Assembly (NCBI GenBank): GCA_027117675.1
Contig: JAJAYM010000125.1
Coordinates: 1 to 5,156, forward strand
Origin: Actinomycetes bacterium
Lineage (GTDB): Bacteria; Actinomycetota; Actinomycetes; JAHEKZ01
DNA length: 5,156 nucleotides
Reading direction: 5' to 3'
How positions within the stretch are numbered: the first letter of the stretch is position 1; the number at the start of each line of letters is the position of its first letter. Under the pieces are notes generated by a model. The model was not told where the DNA came from, searched no databases, and worked only from the letters and a program-made list of their open reading frames with translations. Shown here one piece after another: positions 1 to 5,156 of this stretch. Both the position numbers and the translations under genes were made by a program.

Positions 1-9
1 GAGTTTCAT
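1..9 (-). CDS. Probable start of a third tandem paralogue, cut by left edge
   Basis: Only three codons are visible: ATG AAA CTC (Met-Lys-Leu), read leftwards off the window. The protein itself cannot be identified. The case for a gene rests on what lies upstream. A GGGAGAG ribosome-binding site sits at 26-20, ten bases before the ATG. A hairpin at 35-53 and a TTACGGTCGC box at 68-59 lie beyond it. The order and approximate spacing match those in front of the phosphodiester glycosidase gene starting at 1486, and the 12-base segment GGTTACGGTCGC is identical in both. I therefore infer another member of the same secreted family in the same orientation. A Lys at position 2 fits the n-region of a signal peptide but proves nothing. 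It could also be an unrelated gene that uses the same regulator. Confidence 0.45.
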
Positions 10-70
10 AGTGTGATTTCTCTCCCAAGGTGGGCGGCTCGTCCCCTGAGCCGGCTGCGCGACCGTAACC
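10..70 (-). promoter_or_regulatory. Leader of the left-edge gene: -10 box, 5' hairpin, RBS
   Basis: Read on the minus strand, TACGGT (67-62) fits the TAnnnT -10 pattern. A weak TCACGG lies 18 bases upstream as a possible -35. Eight bases after the -10 box comes a perfect 6-bp stem (CGGCTC, 53-48, pairing with GAGCCG, 40-35) closing the 7-base loop AGGGGAC. A start point about seven bases after the box would put this hairpin at the very 5' end of the mRNA. GGGAGAG (26-20) follows, then ATG at 9. A second inverted repeat, GCGACCG at 59-65 with CGGTCGC at 76-82, overlaps the -10 box and could be an operator. Promoter activity is inferred; the repeats are seen directly. Confidence 0.5.
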
Positions 71-190
71 TGCCGCGGTCGCTCCCCGTGACCTGGAACA
101 CAAAAATCCACCCAATGGTCACCCCCGCGCCGCACACTTATAACTGAACGTGACCCTGCCGCTACTGAACAGCCGTTTCGGTGTCGGTAG

Positions 191-1486
191 TCAGGACGAC
201 GGCAAGAACGCCAACCCGTTGCCCATAAAGCGTTCGCAGGCGCACCCGCTGGGGTTCGCCACCTTGTACATGTCCTTGCGCGACCACGTCTGCGCCGAAC
301 GAGTCCAAAGCGTCGTCGACCCACCACCGTCGAGCTCGTAGGCGTTCGTCATACCGAGTGACTTCGCGATGTTCGCGGCGTTCGCCAAGCCGAATCCACC
401 GGTGCGCAGCAACACTCCGTTGATCACCTCGAGCTTGGATCCAGGCACGGTGAAGGAGCGCCACCGGCCCTTGTCGTCCCATCCGACGAACGTGCGCGGG
501 CGCGCCGACATTGCTGACGAAGTCGCGGCGTACGCCCGGCATCCCAAGGGTGCTGGCTTACCGCCTTCAACGATCGGCAGCCCGCGGCCGACGGCAGTGG
601 TCAACTTGACCCCGGTCGTCGTCGACTGGTTCGCATTGACCCTCACGGTGGTGCCTACTGGCACTCCTGCTGCCGACGATGCTGAGTTCTTCGAGAAGGC
701 GATGACTCGAGTTCCAGCCGCCACCGGGTCGCCCCGCTGGCCAGCGTTTCGCCGCCCGGTACGGATCGTCACGATCTCGTTCGCGATGTTCAGCCCCCAC
801 TCGCCCGTTCCCGCTGGCCGCGGATAGTCCGCCTTGCCGTCCGAGCGCTTGATCGGGCTCCAATCGGTCGTGTAGATGTTGACCCCACCGCCCAGTACTT
901 GATGCCAGTTCATCGAGCGCAGCTTGACCTTCGGCGCACCGGTGACCTGCGCCTGAATCCAGCCACGGACGCCCATGAAACCGCCGAAGGGCTTCATGGC
1001 GGTATCGACGCCGATGACCCGCTGTCGCCGGAACGTCCCCCTGATGACCTTGCCGTCGCGCACCATGGGGCCGCGTACCATCTCGATGTCGGACTCGTAG
1101 CGGATGTCGGGAACGATGAAGAAATCGCCGTTGATGCTGCCAAGGGCTCTCGGTGCCTGCGCCTTGGTCATCGACCCGATTGCTTCGCGTTCGCCGATTC
1201 GCCTATGGATGAGAGACGGGTAGGCGCCAGCGGGGAAGGTGGTCATGATCACGTTGCCCTTGTGGTCGTACTGGCCAACCTCCGACCCCTTGGCGGTTGC
1301 GAAGTAATACCTGGACATGCCATTACCGGCGAAGGTGGCGGTCTTGTCGAGCCGGGTGTGCACCGTGATCCGGCACGGCACAGCACCTTCAGCTGCAGGT
1401 GGAACAGCCACCAAGAGGGTGGCCGTCACTGCACCAACCCCCAGCAGCGCAGCGCCACGAACACCAGCGGTGGACGTCAGGTACAT
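191..1486 (-). CDS. Secreted phosphodiester glycosidase (NAGPA-domain) family protein, copy A
   Basis: This 431-residue exported protein has a signal peptide (Arg10, hydrophobic stretch about 11-28, cleavage probably near 34-35). The mature part carries the hallmarks of the NAGPA / phosphodiester glycosidase fold: INGDFF (118-123), RPRTFVGW (329-336), the GGFGLANAANIAKSLG stretch (363-378) and LDGGGS (385-390). The human NAGPA enzyme removes N-acetylglucosamine from a phosphodiester. In bacteria, substrates of this family are mostly unknown, and surface polysaccharide or cell-wall glycan is a guess. Mature cysteines 38, 316, 415 and 417 could form two disulfides. The ATG at 1486 is preferred because AGGAGAG lies seven bases upstream and a signal peptide follows at once; the frame is open a further 31 codons upstream but without signal-peptide character. 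It aligns without gaps to copy B from the first mature cysteine to the C-terminus, except for two extra C-terminal serines. Confidence 0.88.
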   Translation of the reverse strand: MYLTSTAGVRGAALLGVGAVTATLLVAVPPAAEGAVPCRITVHTRLDKTATFAGNGMSRYYFATAKGSEVGQYDHKGNVIMTTFPAGAYPSLIHRRIGEREAIGSMTKAQAPRALGSINGDFFIVPDIRYESDIEMVRGPMVRDGKVIRGTFRRQRVIGVDTAMKPFGGFMGVRGWIQAQVTGAPKVKLRSMNWHQVLGGGVNIYTTDWSPIKRSDGKADYPRPAGTGEWGLNIANEIVTIRTGRRNAGQRGDPVAAGTRVIAFSKNSASSAAGVPVGTTVRVNANQSTTTGVKLTTAVGRGLPIVEGGKPAPLGCRAYAATSSAMSARPRTFVGWDDKGRWRSFTVPGSKLEVINGVLLRTGGFGLANAANIAKSLGMTNAYELDGGGSTTLWTRSAQTWSRKDMYKVANPSGCACERFMGNGLAFLPSS

Positions 1487-1543
1487 GGGTGAACTCTCCT
1501 CGCAGCCGCGGCTCGACCCGAGCCTTGCCGTGCGACCGTAACC
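1487..1543 (-). promoter_or_regulatory. Leader of copy A: -10 box, 5' hairpin, RBS
   Basis: On the minus strand, GGTTACGGTCGC (1543-1532) contains TACGGT (1540-1535) as a -10 candidate, with a weak TCATGT 18 bases upstream. Ten bases after the box is a perfect 6-bp stem, GGCTCG (1524-1519) with CGAGCC (1515-1510), closing the 3-base loop GGT. It can also be read as a 5-bp stem around GGGTC. AGGAGAG (1500-1494) follows, seven bases before the ATG. Only 93 bases separate copy B's stop codon from this ATG, and no terminator was seen between them. Copy A may therefore be read both from here and from copy B's promoter. Confidence 0.5.
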
Positions 1544-1579
1544 CAAACCCGCCTTTCGACATGACGTGCGGCGCGCCAC

Positions 1580-2863
1580 TCAGGGCAGGAAAACCAGCCC
1601 GTTCGACATGGCCCGCTGGCAGGCACACCCTCCGGGGTTCGAGACCCCGTAGAGGTCTTGACGCGTCCACTGCGTGCTGCTGCGCGTCCAGAGCGATGTC
1701 GACCCACCGCCATCGAGCTCGTAGGCGTTCGCCATGCCGAGCTTCTTGGCAATGTTCGCCGCATTGGCGAGCCCAAAGCCTCCAGTGCGCTGGAGGACAC
1801 CGTTCGGATCCTCGACCTTCGCTCCCGGCACCGTGAAGGCCCGCCAGCGTCCCCTGTCGTCCCAGCCGACGAAGGTCCTGGGCCGAGCCGCCTTCGCACC
1901 GGACGACTGGGCGTACGCCCGACAGCCCAGCGGCGCCGGCCTGCCGCCCTCGACGAGCGCAAGGCCGCGTCCGACGGCGGTCTGCAGCTTGACCCCAGAG
2001 CTGGTCTGCTGGCGTACCGCGACCTTGACTTTGGTTCCCACCACGACGTCATCAGCGACGGCCGCGGTCTCCGGCGAGAACGCGAGCACACGGCTGCGAG
2101 CCGCGACGGGTGCGCCGAGTGATGTGGCGTTCTGCGACGAGGTGCGGATCGACGTGATCTTGTTCCGTGAGTTCAGCACCCACTCTGCGGCTCCGGCCGG
2201 ACGCGGGTACGCCGCCTTGCCATCGGATCGTTTCACGCTGCTCCACTGGGTGGTGTACAGGTTCACGCCACCATTGAGGAGCTTGTGCCAGTTGACCGAG
2301 CGGAGCGCGAGTCGTGGAGCCCCGGTGACCATCGCCTGTGCGGAACCGCGGACGGCGAGCGTGCCGCCGAAGGGCAGCAGCGTTGAGTCGGTGCCCACGA
2401 CGCGCAACGGCTTGTTCGAGCCGCGGATGATCTTCCCGTTCGTCACCATCGAGCCACGCGCCATCTCGATGTCGCTGGCGTACTGGATGTCGGCGAAGAC
2501 AAAGAAGTCGCCATTGATCGCGCCAAGGGCCGTCGGGGATTGGCTCTTGGCCATCGACCCGATCGTCTCGCGTTCGCCGATCTTCCGGTGGATCAGCGAG
2601 GGACTGGCGCCCGTCGGGAAGATCGTCATGATGACGTTCCCGGCGTGGTCGTATTGACCTACTGCGGAACCCTTGGCTGTTGCGTAGTAGTTCTTGACCA
2701 GTCCGCCGCCCTCGAAACTGGTGGTCTTGCCGAGCCGAGTGGTCACTTCGATCTTGCAGGCTCTGGCCGCGTCGGCAGGCTCGGGCACCGTGACGAGGAG
2801 AGCTGCGGCGACCGCGCTCGCTCCCAGCACAGCGGTCGTGCGCAATCCGATGCTGACTGACAT
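1580..2863 (-). CDS. Secreted phosphodiester glycosidase (NAGPA-domain) family protein, copy B
   Basis: This 427-residue paralogue of the next gene downstream shares the family motifs INGDFF (116-121), RPRTFVGW (327-334) and LDGGGS (383-388). Its four mature cysteines (36, 314, 413, 415) sit at matching positions. The signal peptide has Arg8, a hydrophobic stretch from about 9 to 26 and an Ala-Asp-Ala cleavage site at 30-32. The ATG at 2863 is chosen over the in-frame TTG at 2875 because the TTG overlaps the GGAGAG ribosome-binding site (2873-2868), which lies four bases before the ATG. The variable positions cluster in the N-terminal third and near residues 230-290, while the catalytic C-terminal region is nearly invariant. 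This suggests the same chemistry with altered substrate fit or surface, which is inference. It is divergent from the lipoprotein gene. Confidence 0.88.
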   Translation of the reverse strand: MSVSIGLRTTAVLGASAVAAALLVTVPEPADAARACKIEVTTRLGKTTSFEGGGLVKNYYATAKGSAVGQYDHAGNVIMTIFPTGASPSLIHRKIGERETIGSMAKSQSPTALGAINGDFFVFADIQYASDIEMARGSMVTNGKIIRGSNKPLRVVGTDSTLLPFGGTLAVRGSAQAMVTGAPRLALRSVNWHKLLNGGVNLYTTQWSSVKRSDGKAAYPRPAGAAEWVLNSRNKITSIRTSSQNATSLGAPVAARSRVLAFSPETAAVADDVVVGTKVKVAVRQQTSSGVKLQTAVGRGLALVEGGRPAPLGCRAYAQSSGAKAARPRTFVGWDDRGRWRAFTVPGAKVEDPNGVLQRTGGFGLANAANIAKKLGMANAYELDGGGSTSLWTRSSTQWTRQDLYGVSNPGGCACQRAMSNGLVFLP

Positions 2864-2917
2864 CTGGCTCTCCAATGTTCCCGGCCGTCCCCTGGCCGAC
2901 CCGCAGACGATAGCCCA
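2864..2917 (-). promoter_or_regulatory. Leader of copy B: -10 box, 5' hairpin, RBS
   Basis: On the minus strand, TATCGT (2912-2907) fits a TAnnnT -10 box. Eight bases later comes a perfect 5-bp stem, CGGCC (2898-2894) with GGCCG (2886-2882), closing the loop AGGGGAC. That loop is identical to the one in the left-edge leader, while the stem is one base pair shorter. GGAGAG (2873-2868) and the ATG follow. No convincing -35 was found. The palindrome core CACGTG at 2923-2928 lies just upstream of the -10 box and could be an operator. Confidence 0.45.
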
Positions 2918-2985
2918 CTCCGCACGTGTGGGGGCCGAGTTCGATGACTCTTACCCGGTTGACCCGACCTGGCCCGTTTGCCACG

Positions 2986-2998
2986 TACGCTGAACTGG
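2986..2998 (+). promoter_or_regulatory. Candidate leaderless promoter of the lipoprotein gene
   Basis: TACGCT (2986-2991) fits TAnnnT and ends six bases before the GTG start at 2998. That is the spacing expected if transcription begins at the start codon itself. Leaderless mRNAs of this kind are common in actinobacteria. No Shine-Dalgarno-like sequence precedes the GTG, which agrees. A TTGACC at 2959-2964 resembles a -35 box, but the 21-base gap to the -10 is too long for a normal pair. Confidence 0.4.
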
Positions 2999-3408
2999 TG
3001 AGGTGGCAACGAGGGCGCGCGACAGCGGTGTTGGCCGTGCTTGCGGTGCTGACAGTGCTGACGGTGGGTGGCTGCGGGTCCGACCCTGACTCCACCGGTG
3101 AGGACCCGGCCGCGAAAGAGACGCCAACGCCTACCGCCACCTCGACGCGCTCGAATGCGCCAACCCCGTGCCTCGGAGATGCCGACGATACAGACGACAC
3201 CGTGCACCCGCCCAACTCCAGCCCAGGAACGCAGGGATACCTCGGTCTTTCGGAGTCGGAGGCCAAGAAGTACGCCGGGCAGATTGGCCAAGAGGTCCGG
3301 GTCGCCGGTCGCGATGGTGAGTGCTTCGCGCTGACCATGGACTACAGCCCCGAGCGAGTGAACCTCTATCTCGAGAATGACGAGGTCGTCGCAGCGACCA
3401 TTGGCTGA
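2998..3408 (+). CDS. Small lipoprotein with I78 protease-inhibitor-like domain
   Basis: The 136-residue product starts with a lipoprotein signal peptide: arginines at 2, 5 and 7, a hydrophobic stretch 10-23, and a lipobox Val-Gly-Gly-Cys with Cys26 as the lipidated residue. Residues 27-80 form a Thr/Pro/Ser/Asp-rich linker. The C-terminal part (81-136) begins YLGLSESEAKKYA and contains TMDYSPERVNLYLEND (113-128). This resembles the TMDYRPDRLN signature of the potato-inhibitor-like I78 family, which in characterised cases inhibits serine proteases. Inhibitor activity here is inference. Cys58 and Cys109 could pair. GTG at 2998 is favoured because the signal peptide begins there; an ATG at 2926 would add 24 residues and would start inside the divergent promoter region. 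The stop lies 18 bases before the amidohydrolase start, so the two may be co-transcribed. Confidence 0.72.
   Translation: MRWQRGRATAVLAVLAVLTVLTVGGCGSDPDSTGEDPAAKETPTPTATSTRSNAPTPCLGDADDTDDTVHPPNSSPGTQGYLGLSESEAKKYAGQIGQEVRVAGRDGECFALTMDYSPERVNLYLENDEVVAATIG
3028..3066 (+). repeat. 9-bp degenerate tandem repeat encoding the signal-peptide core
   Basis: Four consecutive 9-base units of the pattern GTG-YTN-RCN, followed by a final GTG, encode Val-Leu-Ala, Val-Leu-Ala, Val-Leu-Thr, Val-Leu-Thr, Val. They make up most of the hydrophobic segment of the lipoprotein signal peptide. Only hydrophobicity matters there, so slippage would be tolerated. The third and fourth units (gtgctgaca, gtgctgacg) differ by one base, which suggests a fairly recent duplication, though simple amino-acid bias could also give this pattern. 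Confidence 0.6.
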
Positions 3409-3426
3409 CTAAGGCAAGATCTGGCC

Positions 3427-4581
3427 ATGACCTCCTTCACCGCAGACGACGTCAGCGCAGTTACCGCCAACGTCGAGGGGATGCGCGACACGCTCATCAC
3501 CCTCTCCCACGAAATTTCCGCCGACCCCGAACTCTCCTACGACGAGCATCGCGCGGCTGCCCGCTGTGCGGACCTGCTGGAGCAGAACGGGTTCGAGGTT
3601 GAGCGCGCGAGCTACGGACAGCCCACCAGCTTCGCCGCCCGACTCGGCAGCGGTGACACACACATCGTCATCTGCGCCGAGTACGACGCGTTGCCCGGTG
3701 TTGGACATGCGTGCGGCCACAACATCATTGCCGCGTCCGGGCTGGGCGCCGGAATGGCACTCGCACCCCTGCTGGACGCCGCCAACATGCGCCTCACCGT
3801 GCTCGGCACACACGCAGAAGAGGTCGGCGGCGGCAAGGTCGAGCTGATCGACGCCGGCGCGTTCGATGACGCCGACGTCGCGCTCATGATGCACCCGACC
3901 CCCTACGACGACTACGGGCCCAAGAGCCTCGCCTGCGAGGAGTGGATCGTCGTTCACAAAGGGAGGGCGTCGCACGCATCCGGCGCCCCAGAACTTGGCC
4001 TGAATGCGCTCGACGGAGTCATCGCCGGATACAACAACATCTCTTTGCTGCGTCAGTCATTCCGGAAGTACCAGCAGGTGCACGGCGTCATTGTCGACGG
4101 CGGCAAGGCACCCAATGTGATCCCAGAACGAGCCGAGGCGTCCTACTATCTGCGCGCAGTCAACTCCGAAGACCTCGAGGATCTGCGCACCAGGGTGCGC
4201 GCGTGTCTAGAAGGTGCAGCAACAGCCACCGGCACGACGGTCGAGATCAGCGTCAACGGCTACGTGTACGAGTCATTGAAACCGCACGAGAAACTCGTCG
4301 CCACGTTCACCGAGGCGTGCGACGCCATCGGGCGCGAGTTCTTCCCCGACCCGAGCGGCGAAGAGCTCGGTGGATCCACCGACTTCGGCAACGTAAGCCA
4401 ACGCATCCCGGGGCTACACGCCGACCTGGCGGTGTACTGCTCTCCAGCGGTCAACCACCAGCACGAGTTTGCCGCTGCCTGCATCTCCCCCGATGGCGAC
4501 AAATCGATGCTGGACGCTGCGAAGGCTCTGGCGTTGACTGCCCTCGCCGTCGCTGCCGACCCGGCAATGGTCAAGCAGTAG
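3427..4581 (+). CDS. M20D-family amidohydrolase, PM20D2/AbgB-like
   Basis: This 384-residue cytoplasmic metallo-amidohydrolase shows the M20D signature. AEYDALPGVGHACGHN (84-99) supplies Cys96 and His98, HAEE (129-132) supplies the general base and a metal ligand, His156 sits in MMHP, and His346 lies in NHQHEF. The lid domain carries GRASHAS (179-185), and STDFGNVS (317-324) precedes the last ligand. M20D enzymes cleave amide bonds of N-acyl amino acids, aminobenzoyl-glutamate or unusual dipeptides. The AEYDALPG motif and the GGGKVELIDAGAF stretch are closest, from memory, to PM20D2/ACY1L2, a beta-alanyl-lysine dipeptidase in mammals, and to AbgB. The exact substrate cannot be read from sequence. 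There is no signal peptide. ATG 3427 is the first start after the lipoprotein stop; its ribosome-binding site is weak (AAGG at 3411-3414). All ligands are intact and the length is normal. Confidence 0.9.
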   Translation: MTSFTADDVSAVTANVEGMRDTLITLSHEISADPELSYDEHRAAARCADLLEQNGFEVERASYGQPTSFAARLGSGDTHIVICAEYDALPGVGHACGHNIIAASGLGAGMALAPLLDAANMRLTVLGTHAEEVGGGKVELIDAGAFDDADVALMMHPTPYDDYGPKSLACEEWIVVHKGRASHASGAPELGLNALDGVIAGYNNISLLRQSFRKYQQVHGVIVDGGKAPNVIPERAEASYYLRAVNSEDLEDLRTRVRACLEGAATATGTTVEISVNGYVYESLKPHEKLVATFTEACDAIGREFFPDPSGEELGGSTDFGNVSQRIPGLHADLAVYCSPAVNHQHEFAAACISPDGDKSMLDAAKALALTALAVAADPAMVKQ

Positions 4582-4586
4582 TTGCC

Positions 4587-5156
4587 CTACTCCTTGGAAC
4601 GCCGCGCGAGATAGACGGTGTTCGTCGCTTCCCGACCCTCGAGGGCACTGTCGAAGGTGACTACCTCGGCGCGGACGTCGGTGAAGGCTGTTGCGAGCAT
4701 CGCCTCGTACGCGGCATCGGGTGGATCATTCGACCACAGGCTGAAGATGCCGCCTGGGCGTAGGTGCCCAGCGAGACGTTGCACACCCTGCGGCTCATAG
4801 AAGCCGGCGTGGCTGGGATGCAGCAGTTCCCGTGGCGAGTGGTCGATGTCGACGATCACCGCGTCGAACGCTCGCTCTGGCGCGTCCGCGTCGAAGCCGT
4901 CACCGGCTGCCAGCGCGAAGAAGTCAGCGTGCACCAAACGGCATCGGGAGTCGGAGGTCAACGCCTCTCCCAACGGCAGCAGGTGTCTTTGATGCCAGCT
5001 GATCACTTCAGCTAGCGCGTCCACCACAACCAGTGAGCGCACTCGCGGATCGGCGAGCACGGTGTGCGCGGTGTAGCCGAGACCGAGCCCGCCGACGACG
5101 ACGTCCAGCCCCTCACCGTCCAGCCCCGTACCGTCCAGCCCCGTACCGTCCAGCCC
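4587..5156 (-). CDS. Spermidine-synthase-like SAM-dependent protein, N-terminus missing
   Basis: The C-terminal 189 residues are visible; the frame is still open at the right edge, so the start and roughly the first 60-80 residues lie outside. The Rossmann core reads LDVVVGGLGLGYTA (visible residues 17-30, glycine-rich motif I), VVVDALAEVISWH with Asp46 as the expected ribose-binding acid, HADFF (76-80), DAVIVDIDHSP (98-108) and HLRPGGIFSLWSNDPPD (131-147). This pattern is typical of actinobacterial proteins annotated as spermine/spermidine synthase family. Whether they make polyamines or are methyltransferases is generally untested. An internal GTG at 5060 is not the start, because motif I lies upstream of it in the same open frame. 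It converges with the amidohydrolase gene, with five bases between the two stop codons. Confidence 0.87.
   Translation of the reverse strand, partial: GLDGTGLDGTGLDGEGLDVVVGGLGLGYTAHTVLADPRVRSLVVVDALAEVISWHQRHLLPLGEALTSDSRCRLVHADFFALAAGDGFDADAPERAFDAVIVDIDHSPRELLHPSHAGFYEPQGVQRLAGHLRPGGIFSLWSNDPPDAAYEAMLATAFTDVRAEVVTFDSALEGREATNTVYLARRSKE
5103..5156. repeat. 15-bp in-frame tandem repeat, running off the right edge
   Basis: Three full units and a 9-base partial unit are seen on the plus strand: GTCCAGCCCCTCACC (5103-5117), GTCCAGCCCCGTACC twice (5118-5147), then GTCCAGCCC to the edge. The two central copies are identical; the first differs at two positions. On the coding (minus) strand this gives GLDG-T, GLDG-T, GLDG-E, GLD, directly before motif I of the spermidine-synthase-like gene. 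The copy number beyond the edge is unknown. Confidence 0.92.

Noticed and set aside
71..190. Terminator after copy A
   Set aside because: The only T run on the minus strand (TTTTT around 103-107) follows a 3-4 bp stem, too weak to call. Nothing else was recognised in this stretch.
1487..1579. In-frame upstream extension of copy A by 31 residues
   Set aside because: The extension covers the promoter-like box and leader hairpin, is not hydrophobic, and would bury the signal peptide. The ATG at 1486 has a good ribosome-binding site and gives a length matching copy B.
1561..1579. GGCGCGCC palindrome after copy B's stop as a terminator
   Set aside because: It is an 8-base GC palindrome without a loop or a T tract.
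1734..2657. Long plus-strand open frame (307 codons) opposite copy B, with a similar shorter one opposite copy A at 369-827
   Set aside because: Their mutual similarity (both contain a MFAA...PPVR stretch) is just the antisense image of the paralogues; no signal peptide, motifs or good ribosome-binding site were seen.
2926..2997. Upstream ATG that would lengthen the lipoprotein by 24 residues
   Set aside because: The added residues precede the positively charged start of the signal peptide and overlap the promoter region; the GTG at 2998 gives a normal lipoprotein signal.
2052..3338. Long minus-strand open frame across copy B's start and the lipoprotein gene
   Set aside because: It runs through two well-supported genes and the divergent promoter, and is Arg/Gly/Ser-rich low-quality protein typical of an antisense or shifted frame in GC-rich DNA.
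4577..4591. AGTAG/CTACT inverted repeat containing both convergent stop codons, as a bidirectional terminator
   Set aside because: The stem is only 5 bp with two G-C pairs, and no T run follows on either strand; complementary TAG stops make part of it by chance.
3942..4763. Plus-strand open frame of 273 codons overlapping the amidohydrolase
   Set aside because: Arg/His-rich shifted frame inside a gene with all catalytic motifs intact.

Overview
The base composition (G+C-rich, strong G/C at third codon positions) and the protein types suggest a high-GC actinobacterium. The genus cannot be fixed from this window. It holds four complete protein genes, one gene cut by the right edge, and a probable gene start cut by the left edge. 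No RNA genes, insertion sequences or CRISPR arrays were seen.

Left half (1-2863, minus strand): two tandem, gap-free paralogues encode secreted proteins of the phosphodiester glycosidase (NAGPA / PF09992) family. Each has a signal peptide, INGDFF, RPRTFVGW and LDGGGS motifs and four matching cysteines. A third gene probably starts at position 9 and runs off the window with only Met-Lys-Leu visible. It is proposed because its upstream region closely resembles the leader of the paralogue before it. All three starts share the same upstream layout: a TAnnnT -10-like box, a compact hairpin with a G-rich loop roughly where the mRNA would begin, a GGAGAG ribosome-binding site, then ATG. In two of the three the 7-nt loop is identical (AGGGGAC on the RNA strand) while the stem differs by loss of a whole base pair. 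This shared leader is the most interesting signal in the window.

Middle (2864-2997): a 134-bp divergent promoter region lies between the paralogues and a plus-strand gene pair. The first plus gene (2998-3408) encodes a small lipoprotein, possibly leaderless, with an I78-inhibitor-like C-terminal domain. Eighteen bases later comes an M20D-family amidohydrolase (3427-4581) that most resembles PM20D2/ACY1L2 and AbgB-type enzymes, with its metal ligands visible.

Right end (4587-5156, minus strand): a spermidine-synthase-like SAM-dependent protein converges on the amidohydrolase with 5 bp between the stop codons. Its N-terminus lies outside the window. An in-frame 15-bp tandem repeat (GLDGT/GLDGE) sits immediately before its nucleotide-binding glycine loop and runs into the window edge.

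Functionally, the left genes form an exported carbohydrate- or envelope-related family under a shared leader design. The lipoprotein and amidohydrolase may be co-transcribed, but nothing shows that they work together. No defence or mobile system was found.
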